The translations under genes and the position numbers were made by a program. From the NCBI GenBank assembly GCA_019188255.1, contig JAETXT010000006.1, positions 744,001 through 808,000 on the forward strand: 64,000 bases of DNA, in the 5' to 3' direction. A model generated the notes under the pieces. The model saw only the letters and a program-made list of their open reading frames with translations. It was not told the origin of the DNA and ran no database searches. Source of the stretch: Verticillium longisporum (lineage: Eukaryota > Ascomycota > Sordariomycetes > Glomerellales > Plectosphaerellaceae). Shown piece by piece: positions 1-12,401 of the stretch (position 1 is its first letter; each line of letters begins with the position of its first letter).

Positions 1-3000
1 TAATAAGGATAGGATAAACGGGTATATAAGGACGGGCATTCTATACTTATAGATATATTCTTTCTTATAATAGTAATTAATCTAAGTCTTACTTTATATT
101 TATTATAACGAGTGCGCAATGCCTTACGATACTATATCGTCTTAGAGTTACAACCTAAGCTTCTACTAATAGCAACCCTAACCCTCTAATAGTATTCCCC
201 TCTTCGGAAGCTACTAGGTCGTAGTATATATCTAGGTTATTATAAATACTAAATTAATAATAATCCTAAGTATTACTCTAAATATAAGTAATATAAGTAT
301 TAATCTATTAAATCTAGTAATATCGTTTATTACCTTTATTATTCCTTAAAGTAGTAATTCTAGGCTTATATTATAAGATTCTACCTTTAAGATCTTATAT
401 ACTCTATAAATCGGCTTATAGTAGCTCTTAACCTTATTAATTAACTAATAGGCCTCTATCGGGATCTAATAATAGGTTATACTTAGAAGGCGTACTTCTA
501 CTCTAAATTCTATAAAGGTAAAGTTCATTCTAATATTAATAGTTATAATATCTAGAGGCCTAAGATATATATCTAATTAGTACTTCTTAAGGGCTTCCTA
601 TATTATACGAACTATAAAATTAAGAATGAAAATTATAGACTAGAATCCTATATTTATATCGATTATATAAAGAATAGGCTTTCTATTTAAATATATAGTA
701 TTAATTAAAGTCTTATAATTAATATCGATATTTAATTTTAAAGTAAATTTAAAGTATTATAGAGATTTCTCTTTAATTCAATAATAATAATAGAAGTAGT
801 TTATTAGCTTTAGAGCGTCCTAATTTATATCGTAATTTATTCTCTATAATAGGTTCTATAATTTCTCTATAAATAAATAATTAAACTATTTATAAATATA
901 TTACAGCTCTATTTCTATTAGAAATACTATTTTATTACTCTTTATCCCTATTATATATATAATCTTAAAATTAATATAGATCTTTATATCTAGAAAGAAT
1001 TATAAATAGCCCTATTTATAGAAGATAGGCGTACGCTCTTAGATCTCCTTAATATACTTTATTAGCTTGTTATATATATTATCTAAATAGATTCTAAGAT
1101 CGTCTATATCTTTAATATAAAGTAGGAATAGGGTATCTATTAGGACGATATAGAATATAATTCTTCTAATTAGTATTAGAATAATAATCTCCTCTATTAT
1201 AGATATAGGGTTTCCTATTCTAAACCTTATTCTAGCCCCTATTCTCTATTTATTAATTATTAAGCTTAATATAAAAGCTATTAAGGCCTTTATTTATAAA
1301 GCTCCTATTATAGAAATTAATATTATATTTATATTAAGGATAATATTATATTATATAGAAGTATTATTAATCTAATATTAAATAAAGAGCTATTCTATTA
1401 AAGCTATTATTTTAGCTTTTAAACTATTCCCTTTAATTCTATATTAGAATAACTTATTTACTAGGAAGTATATAATATAGATATTTATTAGTTTACTCTT
1501 AGGATTAGATTTATAAATATTATTTACTCTTAGTTTATTAGAAATAGGATTATTTAATTCCGAGCTCTTAATAGGTTCTATTATTATTAGAAATTAATAA
1601 TATCCTTTCTATTAATCCCTATACGCTTCTTATATATATTTCTATTACTCTTTCGAGTATTATTATTCTTTAAGAGAATACTTTATTAATCTATAGTTTA
1701 GTTTAGAATATATCTAGTATTTATAAATTCTAGATAATTAACGATTATTAGTTCTATATATTAATTACTCTCTATAATCTCCCCTTCTACTAGCTTAGCG
1801 ATATCCGCTCCTATAACGTTTATTAATATAGAAATGCCTAGGCGTTCTAGTATTCTCCTCTACCTTTAATATATACTTAAGCTATATAGATAATATATTA
1901 AAAGATCGCTCTAGCTTTATTAATATAATCTTTAGCTCTAGAATACTTTAAACCGCTCTTAGAATATTTATATAGAGATAAATCTCTTCTTTAAATATAA
2001 GGCTAAATACTTTCTAATATTATTAAAGCCTATCTAGAAGGATCTAGAGAACTTCTATTTATAGCTTTCCTATATTATTAACTTCTATTATTATAGAATA
2101 GAATATTATTAAGCTCTAATCTATATAATATTATATTCTATTAATCTCTAAATCGAATTATTATTTAATTATTAAATATATTTAATAGAGTTTTATATTT
2201 TAATTTATATATTCTAGGAAGAAAGTTTATATATATTCTAAAAGTATATTTAGGAAGAATATATAAAGCTATTTATAGTAGATTTATAATAGTTTATAAA
2301 TATCTATAAAGATATATATTTTATTATTAAGGATATTATAGGTCTCTCTAGAATAATTACTTTCTTTATTCTAAAATAATATAAATTATTTAATTATAGT
2401 TCTATCGATTAATAAACTTATTAATTTATATAATAATAGAATATAATATTAAATTAATAAATTCTAAATATTATTTAGAAATAGGGTTTTATTTCTTCTC
2501 GATTAAAGTATAATCTCTTATTAGCTAGATTATCTATTCTATTAATTAAATAACCTTAGAACTAAGGGCTATTAGGGATTTATCCTCCCTATTTATAGTT
2601 TTCGGATTTAGGATAGCTAGGCATTCCCTATAGATTATTATTTATCGTTCTATTAATCTCCCTATTCCTCTACTCTTTAGAGTATTAAATCCTAATTAAT
2701 AATAATTAATTCTATTATATTAAGTATTTCCTTTTATAAGAATATTAATATTAATCTCTTTAACGTTTTAATATTTACTATTCCTAGAAAAGGGATCCTT
2801 CGCTCTATTAGATATACTTTTAGTATTTAAATAATCGTTATATTATAGGAATTAAAGTCCTTTTTAATCTAGCCCTAGAAGTCTTTAATAAATACTTCTA
2901 GGAAGTAAACTCCCTTTATAGTCCTATATATACTTATTATTTTAAAGATCTAAGCGCTTTTAAGATCTATAGATACTATATCTAGTAATCTAAGGAATTA

Positions 3001-4038
3001 TAATTCTATTCTATTAACGATAAAGTTAATATTAAGACCTTTCCTAACTTTCTATATTAAACGTAATATATTAAATTCCTCTAGAATACTATTAAACTCC
3101 TATTATATCTTTTTAGCGCTCTCTAGCTCTATTACGGAGCTATTACTATAATCTAAGGAGCTTATTATTATTAATTTTATTAAAGCTCTATTATAGCTAA
3201 TTAACTATTCTATAGAGCTTCGTTTATTAGGTTAATAGCTAGTAATATAGCCTAGGTAGTAATCTTAGATATAGGAGTCCTAAGATATTCGGAATAAACG
3301 GTACTCTTATAGATTATATAATAAAGGGTTTCTCTATTATTAAGCTCTTATAAGAGTACTAAAATACTTAAAGTAAATAGTACTCTTATAATTACTTATA
3401 AAGCGTAATCGATAAGCTTATATATAGTAAATTTACTATATATAGGATTAATCTTAACTTCTCTAGCTTCAGCTATTCTATATTATATTAAATATAATAC
3501 TAATTAGTATTAAGAGGGCTTTATTATTTATATAAACTCTATTTTATTACTTTAGCTATACTTAAGAGCTCTAAATAGGTAGGGTAGGTAATATAAGACT
3601 TATAATAATTATTAATACTATCTCTAAATTACTACTACTTATATAAATTAGATATATCTATCTAATTTACTAATTATATAAGCTATAAATTACGTACTCT
3701 TAAGAGCTATAAATCCCGGCCCTAGTAATTACTATATCGGTAAATCCTATATAGTAATTACTGCTCTAAGCGATTCCCTAATATTAGTTTAATAAATTAA
3801 TTATTTATTATTATTTCTTATTATTTATAGTTTTATATATATTAATTTTTATTAAAGAAGAAAAAGAAGGGAGTTATAAAGGACGGAAATCGAGGTTTTC
3901 CTTTAAGGAAATCGAATTTCTTTATATAAAGTCTAATATAGCCTCCTCTATATTAGTATTATATAACCTATTATAATATCCTAATACTATAATTAGGGGA
4001 ATATAACTATTATAGATTCTATATATTATATATATAGC
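1..4038. other. AT-rich RIP-mutated block, no gene
   Basis: This stretch is dominated by TA-rich sequence and has extremely few CA or TG dinucleotides, the product expected when repeat-induced point mutation converts CpA to TpA on both strands. All frames are closed by frequent stops and no protein motif could be read. It is most likely decayed transposon sequence of unknown class lying downstream of the LINE relic. Confidence 0.8.
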
Positions 4039-4272
4039 TAGTTAGCTATATATATTATTTATATATAAAGCTTATCTATTATTTATATTATTTATATTAT
4101 ATATATAATTAATTAATTATATATATTATTTATATATAAGGCTCGTCTACTATTTATATTATTTATATTATATATAAAGCTAATTAACTATATATATTAT
4201 TTATATATAAGGCTTATCTATTATTTATATTATTTATATTATATATATAGCTAATTAGCTATATATATTATT
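4039..4272. repeat. 71-bp tandem repeat, about 3.3 copies
   Basis: Three successive units begin near 4,039, 4,110 and 4,181, with a partial fourth at 4,252, giving a constant 71-base period. Each unit starts with a short TAGCTAATTAGCTA-like segment, continues with ATATATATTATTTATATATAA, then a GGCTTATCTA-like block and TATTATTTATATTA. The copies differ mainly by C/T and G/A changes, as expected for a minisatellite that has also undergone RIP. It lies just beyond the probable 3' end of the LINE relic. Confidence 0.8.
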
Positions 4273-4439
4273 CGTAAATCTTATATATTTATAAAATTAT
4301 AGTATTAATTTAATAATTAGCTACTTTTAAATTAAGCGAAATAAAATAACTTCCTTTCTTCCCTTAATTAATAGAACTTAAAGCTAAAGCCTATTATATT
4401 ATTAGATTCTACTTAGTTAATAATAAGTAGAAGTTTTAT

Positions 4440-7400
4440 AGGCTTCCTTATACCCTTCTAGACTAGCGACCTCGTCTATTACCTTAATCGGTCTATCGTT
4501 ATTATCTAATTATATTTATTAGCTTATCTATTCTATTCTATAACCCTATTTACTTCTCTTATAACGGTATTCGTTTAATAGTCTAGCTACTATTCTCTAT
4601 TTAAGTCTTTTTAATAAATCCTTTATATTACGATTAAATCTAACCTCGTTTAAGGGGTGTAATTAAGCTAATAGATTATATTAATAGTATATAAGAGAGA
4701 TAATCCGCCTCGGAGAACTAATTAAAGTAGGGCCTACGATAACCTCGACTAATTAGGGTAATAGAGTAATCGCTTAAGAAAAAGATAGGTCCTTAAATAT
4801 ATAGTATAGGATTAATAATCTATATCCCTTAGGGGTCCTTATAATGAGTCTAGCTAATATCCATTTCCCTAATTAGCTATTCCTTATTACTTTATCGCTA
4901 AGCTATACCTTTCTACCCTACCCAGTTTTAATAGCTAATATATTATCTATATAGATAGTTATTCTAGTTATTATAGTATCTATATAGAAGCTAAGGTAGT
5001 CTCTAAGTCCTACTTTTGCCCTTTCTATTTTAGTATCGAAGACCTCTACCCGTAATAGGGGTTAGGACCCTTCGAATATCGGTATCTCGTTACCTCCGCT
5101 ATAGACTATAAAGCCGAGTCCTATCCTATTCTTAACCTAGGATCCGTCTATAAGGTAGGTAGACCTTCTACTTAGGCCTTAAAGTCCCTTATAGTATCTT
5201 CTTTTAAGTTTATTACTAGGTTCGGGTTAAGTATATAGACCCTAGAGTATAATAATAGCTTAGGGAAGTCTAGGATAGTCGATACTATATATATAAGGAT
5301 AGTAGGCCTTAGGGGGTTTCTATAGCTTTAGAATATCTTATATCCTCTAATCTATAGGATTAGAGGGTAGAGGGAGTCTAATATCCTTAGTCTTATAGTA
5401 TAGTATATAATTACTATATTTAATAGTATTATTATTAATAGTATATTTGTTTTATATAATAGTATTAGGATCTATATTATACGCTATACTAGGATTATAC
5501 TTCTAATTACTATATTAATAACCTTCTATATTTTCTTAATTTAGTCTTAGAGGCTATTCTAAATTAGAGGGTATACTCCTTATCTTCCTATTATAGCTAG
5601 TTTAGCCCTTCCTAGATATTAGATTTCCGATCTAAATAGTACTTTAAGTAATATTATAATATAGATAGCCTTATATATCGGGCCTAGGGGGGCCCCTTAT
5701 AGGATCTTATTAAGGTTTCTTATATACCCTATTATTATTCTAGCTATAGCCGTTCTATTCTTAATATAATAGTTAAAGGAGAGGCTTTTATCTAGCTATA
5801 TCCCTAGCTACTTTATATATATATTTACTAGGATTATTCTATCTTTATATTAAATCGTAGGAGGGTCGATTCTATTCTTAGAGAAGTATATTACTTCTAT
5901 CTTATTAGGGTCGAATCGGACCCTATTAATTATACTCTATTCTAGTATATTTTATAGAATAGCTTAGGCTATTATTATAGTCTCTACGATCGTCTTACTA
6001 ATATAAAGGATATTATAATTATCTATATATCTAAATCTAGATTTAGGGGGGCCTATCTAGTATATAGGCTTAGTATATAAGAGGAAGAGTATTAATAATA
6101 TAGGCGATCCTTAAAAGAGGCTATATTAGAGGGGAGCTATTTCTATAATATACTTCTTATATCGGATTCTAGCCTATCTATAACTTATAAAGTATTTAAT
6201 CTAGTTTATAATATTATATAGCTAGCTTTATTCTCTAAATCTATAATAGAGTCTATTATAGAGGACTATATCGAAGGCCCCTTCGATATCTATTATAATA
6301 AATATAGCTATTTATTTTCTATTAAAGGCCGCCTCTATATTATATATTAATAAAGTAACGATATCATTAGCTAATCTCTTAAATAGGGCTCTAGCTATTT
6401 AGGGGTTAAGCATAGTATTGCCGATTATCGCTTAAGCGATTTTCCTCGTAATTAACCTTTCTAGGCCTTTATTTATTATTAAGAGGAAGGAGATAGGTCT
6501 CTAGCTTTTAGCCGTAGCTACATCCTTATTAGGCTTTAGGATTATTATTATATCTATTTATTTATACCTTCTAGGGTAATATCCTATAGTAAGGTAGGTA
6601 GAGTATAGTTAGTAGATATAGTCTTTTATATTAAGCTAGATAGTATAGAGTATCGAGACTATTATCGTATCGTACTTAGGCGATATATTCCCGATATTTA
6701 TTAATACCGCCTTAGTATCGTTAATAGTAATATTATCGTCCTAAAGTAGGATATATATTAAGTACGTTAAGGTATCTAGGTCGATATCGTTCTCGAGGCT
6801 TATCCTTTCTAGAAGCTTCTTCCTTAGGAATAAGGCCTTCTATATAGGGCTAATAATAATCTTATCGCTATTATAGAGGGGTAGGGAGCTAAATTAGCTG
6901 TTAGGTATATTCTACTCTATAACCTTATATAAGTCTTAGTCCGAGGCGATCCCTTCTATCTAGGTCTACTAGAATAATAACTTCGCTCTATAGACTTCTT
7001 TTCGGAAGGCCCGTTTTACTCTCTCGGTTATCTTAGCGTTCGGGCATTCCCTATAAGCTTATAGAAAGGCTATCCGTTTTTCCTCGCATTCTTTATCCTA
7101 CTATTTCTTATATAGTTAGTTGCCCTTACTAGCGGTTATAGCTAATAGTACTACTTAAAGGAGGGTATTTAGCGTATCCGCTATAGCATCGATTTCCTCT
7201 TCGGACGTTATACTAGTTAGGAGGATTTTCATATTATCTTTAAAGTACTCTACGAAGTTATTAGTATCGGCGGGGTTAAGCCTAGGCCTCGGGGAGATAT
7301 TAAGTAGCCTAGGGTCGCAAGGCACTATTATTACGATTATAGCGTAATCGGATCCTATAAAGAGATATAGTACTACTTGCGCCTAGGACCTTGCTACGTT

Positions 7401-7550
7401 GGTTATAGCTAGGTCGATGACCGATCCGTCTAGGTACTCGTCGTCTTCGTCTTAGGGGTGTTAGCCGGGCCTTGAGGCGTATCTCGTTGGAACTCCTAGC
7501 GTGTTCAGAACCGTCAGGAGGTGTGAGTCGATCCATTATTACAGGGCATT
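4440..7550 (-). mobile_element. 5'-truncated LINE (Tad-like) relic, RIP-degraded
   Basis: Reading the minus strand through stop codons recovers the order expected for a non-LTR retrotransposon. An endonuclease (EEP) tail near 7,250-7,545 has LNTLGVPTRYASRPG and LDGSVIDLAITNVA, with a GSDYAII block matching the usual GSDH. Reverse transcriptase motif A (IDIEGAFDIV) is near 6,255-6,310, motif B (GSPI then ILFLLY) near 6,080-6,120, and motif C (YIDN for the usual YxDD) near 6,015-6,030, followed by DPNKIEVIYFS. RNase H appears at 5,101-5,160 as LIDGS then VKNRIGLGFIVY, matching the family's TDGS core. Many CAA/CAG/TGG codons have become stops, as RIP predicts. The 5' end stops at about 7,550 against normal-GC DNA, suggesting 5' truncation on insertion. 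The 3' limit (about 4,440) is approximate. The copy is dead. Confidence 0.8.
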
Positions 7551-7573
7551 CGCTATAGGGTAAGGTTAACTAG

Positions 7574-7828
7574 ATGAAGATAATGGACTACTTCCAGTAT
7601 ACCTATCAAAGGTCCTATAACATCTTAGGCGAAAATACTCCCGAGTATGCTCGTTATCTTAGCTACCTGATTGGGAAGGATTTGTATCCTGACTTCCAGG
7701 GCATTTCTTTTGAGGAATTTGTCCATCACACGCTGGAGCACGGGTTGGAGCCCATGTACGAAGAGTACGGAGACTTGATCGGTGCAACGAGCTCGTTCGT
7801 CTTCAAGGGCGAGGCCGCCTTGCCTTGA
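7574..7828 (+). CDS. Hypothetical 84-aa frame, possible gene remnant
   Basis: An 84-codon frame starts with ATG and ends in TGA in DNA of normal composition, about 25 bases from the truncated end of the LINE relic. The protein is acidic and rich in Tyr, Phe and Glu, has no cysteines, no signal peptide and no membrane segment, and contains FEEFVHHTLEHGLEPMYEEY. I do not recognise a family. Composition looks more like coding sequence than the neighbouring shadows, so it may be the tail of a gene cut by the LINE insertion, or a small orphan gene. A chance frame is also possible. Confidence 0.3.
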   Translation: MKIMDYFQYTYQRSYNILGENTPEYARYLSYLIGKDLYPDFQGISFEEFVHHTLEHGLEPMYEEYGDLIGATSSFVFKGEAALP

Positions 7829-8412
7829 TAGGGAGAGTCATAGGTTTTACCGTGTGTAGGCAACACATATGGTGTTATCACTCTTGTCTGGAATGACTAC
7901 GTGGGCAGTCGACGGCTCATTAAGAAGGAGACATGTTTCTGCGCTGGTTTTCCGAGCACAAATTACATGACTTGCATCACCGAATTTGCGATCCTGAGCT
8001 ACTACATGCAATCAACACGCACTGCTTCCACTCTTGTGATGCTTGAACCTGTGCATCGAAACTCAACCGCGGCGGCTCCGGCGTCGTCTGTGCAATCCCA
8101 AAGTCTCGCCGTCTTCTACACCACTTATTTGTCTCATCGGTCCAAACTTCATGCCTCAGCAGCAGCCGACCCCGCTCATGCCTAACGCTATTGGCATGGT
8201 GGCAAGGTGGGTACCAACGGCGAGTGTATGGCTGCAGGACACGGATAAAAGAATACAGAGCCCATAGCGGGTGTGTGGCAGCGGACTTCATGACTTTAGG
8301 TGTGGAGCCGTAGAATGCTGCGCACAAGTGTCCACGGGTGCACATGTACAACTCATCACTGTCGTGTCGCTCGAACTTGACAGTTCACGACAAGTTACCC
8401 CAGGACGTCAAA
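7829..8412. other. Intergenic, nothing recognised
   Basis: Normal-GC DNA upstream of the transcription-factor-domain gene. Short overlapping frames occur on both strands without family resemblance or splice-consistent continuation. I looked here specifically for a cysteine-rich Zn2Cys6 exon for the next gene and found none. Confidence 0.6.
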
Positions 8413-9690
8413 ATGTCGAGTGAACCCCATTCGTCCTCCGACTCGCCCAATCTCGACCCTCGTAACCTTACCGACCAAACGTCTGTTGATGACGTGGGTT
8501 CCAGGATGCACCTGCGGCACACTCAGGAACTTCCTAGAACAGTGACAGCTCAGCTGAGGGTACCTTTACCGCTGGACGAAAATCTACAATACTTTATTCA
8601 TGAGAAAAAGGCCATATCTGAAGCCTGTGTATGTTCTCCATCATTTTCTGAGTCGAATTTCCTTCACCACGGCTTTTGGCTCACACTTTCAGTCACAACT
8701 CAATCCATGGAGCATTCATGAGCCAGGTTCCCGAGTCGGCTCTGGCATAGCCAGTTTCAAGGAGTTTCCTGCCCTTTTCGCTCGTCAGCGCGAAACGCCC
8801 TTCCTCCATCGCCATCTATATCGCGCCCACACCCCTCATGTAATGCTCACCGTCTACTCAGCCGTTACAACGTACGCCAACCGTACTGACGTCAACCGAA
8901 GTTGGGCCATCCGCGTGCTCTGCGAGGCCGCTGATGAGCTAACGCGCCTGCCGCGTCACAGCCAGGGGAACGAAAAAGAAGCTGCACAGGCCCCGAGCCT
9001 GGAGACAGCAGACCTGACACCCCTCGACAAGTTGGCTCGCACCCAAGCGCTTCTCATTTACCAGCAAATCCGCGTTTTCGATGGTGACATAGGCCTGCGA
9101 GAGCAAGCAGAGCGTGATATAGGAGCTCTTGAGACGTGGCTAGAAGATCTTGAGACGTACCGCGATAATCTTGCTGAGCTATGGCTGCTTGAAGAGAGTA
9201 TATTACGGAGTAGGCCACCCCAGTCCTGGGAGAGGTGGATCTTCGCTGAGTGTGTGCGACGAACTATCTGGCTCGGGTATGGGTTTATGAGCCTTGTGGC
9301 CATGCTCAAGACGGTGGGAATAGGGGGCACACCACTTCCCGGACGTTTCGCGGCTATACACCGGTGGACCGCGTCCAAACATTTGTGGGAAGCTGAATCG
9401 TCTTATGCGTTTATGACGGCGTGGCGAGAGAAGAAGCAGTATATTGTGCAAAATCTCTCCATCCAGAGGCTTCCCGCGTCAATCAAAGCTACCGACACAG
9501 ACCACATGATCAAGCTTTTACTTGCGTGGTAAGTCCGCATCAAACCTACTCTTCCGTTGCTGTTTTTGCAAGACTACTGGCGTCGAGAATGCTATGTAGT
9601 ATCTACTAAATGAACTTTAGGTTGATGGGCCCTGATGAGATGGAACAGTGGGTCAGTACGGGCGGAACTCTTGGTGAAGCTTGGAGATGA
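8413..9690 (+). CDS. Fungal transcription-factor-domain protein without zinc cluster
   Basis: Three exons (8,413-8,628, 8,693-9,528, 9,621-9,690) give a 373-aa protein. The first intron is GTATGT...TTTCAG, phase 0. The second is GTAAGT...CTTTAG with a TACTAAA-like branch point, and restores the C-terminal GPDEMEQWVSTGG. The middle region resembles the fungal-specific regulatory domain found C-terminal to Zn2Cys6 clusters: KEFPALFARQRETPFLHRHL, a repeated RT..N helix region, and WERWIFAECVRRTIWLGYGF near the end. No CxxC zinc cluster is visible in the protein or the 800 bases upstream, so it is either a naturally fingerless member of the PF11951-type group or has lost its 5' exon near the RIP boundary. 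An in-frame ATG at 8,338 would add 25 residues; 8,413 was chosen for its purine at -3. The role would be nuclear gene regulation, target unknown. Confidence 0.75.
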
Positions 9691-12401
9691 TCGAGCTTCT
9701 GAGGCAGAAAGTGCCGCATCCGCACTGCTGCAGGTGTAATTCCGCAGTTCACTGATGGATGAATGGTCGAAGCCATGTAAAAGCTGCTTCCTGGTAGATA
9801 CGAGGCTCGTTCCTGGCCGTGTTCGAGTACCACTGCACGGCTTGTATCCCGAAGCAGCATCTATCTCTGGCAGTGCTGTTTCAGGTCCTCCGCCGATGCC
9901 TCCTACCAGTTGAAGCTGCTCTCCACGAGGTTTCAAGTTTCATGGATAGCGGCCCGCTCAAATCAGTGCGCTACGTCCTGCGATCGAGTCAAGATCGTAT
10001 TTTCTCATCTGCCGCGCGTCTCGTCACAGGCCTGCTGCTCTAGATAAAATGATGCGTCTCATCTCGGGAGAAGTGTCCTACAAGAGCCGGGTCATGCTGA
10101 TTAAACATCGGCTCGTCTTGTTCCTCCCTGTTCATTGACGATTTGCTTGGAGGTTATTGTCCAGGTGTTAGAGGTCTTATTTACCGCGAATGAAACAAAG
10201 ACACTGTCGTCGGCACAGGGTGATCGTATATCAGGTCAGAAGAAAAATAGAGAGACTGGCCAGCCGGCCCGTTTCGGCCTCATTAGCAATCTCATACCAG
10301 CTCTTTGCCTTGCTAATATGTTTAGCTTACAGGCTGAGATAAGACAAGCCGTAGACGTGCGAAGAAGACTCAGGTAGGTACGCAAGCTGGCAATGATAGG
10401 GGTTTGACATTGACCAAGGTATAGATAGTCCAGCTCGAGGCACAGGCGAAAATTCACGACTTTATAGAAGAACTACATGCGAAAGACGGGCAAAGTCGCA
10501 AGGGAGGCTACCAAAGGCGCTCCGACTCGGAAGGCGTTGAAAACGCTGCGAGGGTTATCACTAGCCACGGCAAGATAATTCATCATATAAACTGTCGCAC
10601 GCCGGAGCATCGAACGCCTTAAACGCTGCATTCGACGCACGTGATGATTACGGTTTGCAGGAGACTCCTGAATCGCAATTTTGAACAGGTTTCTGAGAGG
10701 CATGCTTGGTTGGAAGCCTCGTAGAGATTGATTCCAACCAATCAATTTCATGTCGACATGTTTTCCGTCATCAATTCCGCCCCAGACAATGTCTTGGGTG
10801 CAATGCCGGCGACAAGTTGTTCAGCTGGGGCAGGGTGAGTATTCCATTCCGCAGTAAATCCTGCTCTACACACTGGAGATCGGATAAAAAGGATAATTTG
10901 CGGAAACCCCGGTACTTGTGGTGCCCCGCTGAGACTACGCATGGTAGCTAAGGCGGAAGCCATAAGGAGTGGCATGCGACTTGCCGGAAGTCACATAGTC
11001 AGTGACCCTCGCTCTCAAACACTTCCTGATATGCACTTTGTCTCCCAGTTCGCCCTTGTTAGGTTGTCTTCCAGTAGATGTGATTTCCAATATCTACAAA
11101 AGCAGACACAAGCTGCCACTACAGGATTCCAGTATAAGCAATCAAATCTTTTGCTCTAGAGTGGGCTTGAAGGTTTGTCCTCACATGTATTGGAAACACC
11201 CTCTCTCTGGCTGAGATTCACCATAGTGCCCAAACCCATTCGCTCAGTGCGATGGTGCCGAACCTCGGGCCCCAATTATCTTCACTGTACATTAGATATC
11301 ACGACATCTTACCGAGACTCACCCAGTCATCGCAAGTGCAACTGCATCTCGGGCACGACCAGGCACAAGAACAGGCGTTAGGGAGAGGCGCGCAAGCCTG
11401 ACGGATTTGCAACCCCCAGACAGGTTTCTCAGAGACAGCGATGGCTAATAAGGGGCAAAATATAATGACAATGGTGGTGGAGATCTTCGTCGTTGTTGAA
11501 CTTTCATACAGTGCTGAAACGCGAGACGCTGGCTTGAGAAATAATTTAGGTTTTTATCATAGGCGTCGTGACTCCACTCGAATGGGTGGTATTTTTATAT
11601 CGGCCAATGTACAGTGAGTGGTCTCAATGTGCCGTCCGCGATGCTTCTTGTCTTGGGCTATCTCTCACCTGCAACCAGGCTTTGGACATGTGCCGTGCTT
11701 GCATGTGTGATGTCTAACAATATCTTGGTATCTAAATGACCGAACATGTAGGCGGCACGGTCAAGATTTGATGTAAATGAGAAGACATATCCCTCATATC
11801 GTTCAGCCCCAGAGCCTGATGCGAAACGTTCTTCTGCTTGCACCGAAGGTCAAAATCTGCCTTTAAGCTTGGGAACACTCGCTGGCGGGTCGCTCATCGA
11901 CTCAACTGGCTCGAGGCACACTCCTCAGCGAGTGTCACGCAGCAGCGTTGCATCGCATCAAAAGCACCCACGAGCGACGCCCACGTGCACGACAAAGGGG
12001 CGTCGATTGGACGCGCCGGTGCTCCGATCCCCCAGCAAGCTCAGTGGCCTTAGTGCCTTGGCGCACCGGGCCCCTCGACGAAAGGCCGGCCGATGTTCGA
12101 CGGTTGAGAGCACACACGTGCTGTGTCATGAGCTTGCTATTCAACCACGGACGCGATTGATTGATCGACGCCTGCAGGTACCGTGGGCGGTGGGCGGGGG
12201 GTTGGGTCAACGCTCATCTCCAGCGTGCCATGGCGTCTTTGAGATGTGGTCGCCACAGGCACGAGGCGCGGGATGACGACGGGGGGCATCTTGGCTTGGT
12301 ATGTTGCTGCGGCTATAAGGCTGACGGTCCTGTGTCGATTCGCTTCTTTTGAGGGTGTCTTTGCAGCCTCACGTTTGAAGACAGTATCAATCGTATACAA
12401 C
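9691..12401. other. 2.7-kb intergenic region, no gene recognised
   Basis: Normal-composition DNA with only short frames on both strands. None shows a family motif, a signal peptide or splice sites joining to a neighbour. It separates two plus-strand genes and includes the upstream region of the pyrophosphatase gene. A lineage-specific small gene or a non-coding transcript cannot be excluded. Confidence 0.55.
12311..12320 (+). promoter_or_regulatory. Possible TATA box of the pyrophosphatase gene
   Basis: GGCTATAAGG lies about 90 bases before the ATG at 12,402, a plausible distance for a fungal TATA element with a short 5' leader. Support is sequence resemblance and position only. Confidence 0.3.

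Noticed and set aside
8338..8412. Earlier in-frame ATG for the transcription-factor-domain gene
   Set aside because: The 25 added residues show no conserved features; the ATG at 8,413 has better context, though 8,338 stays possible.
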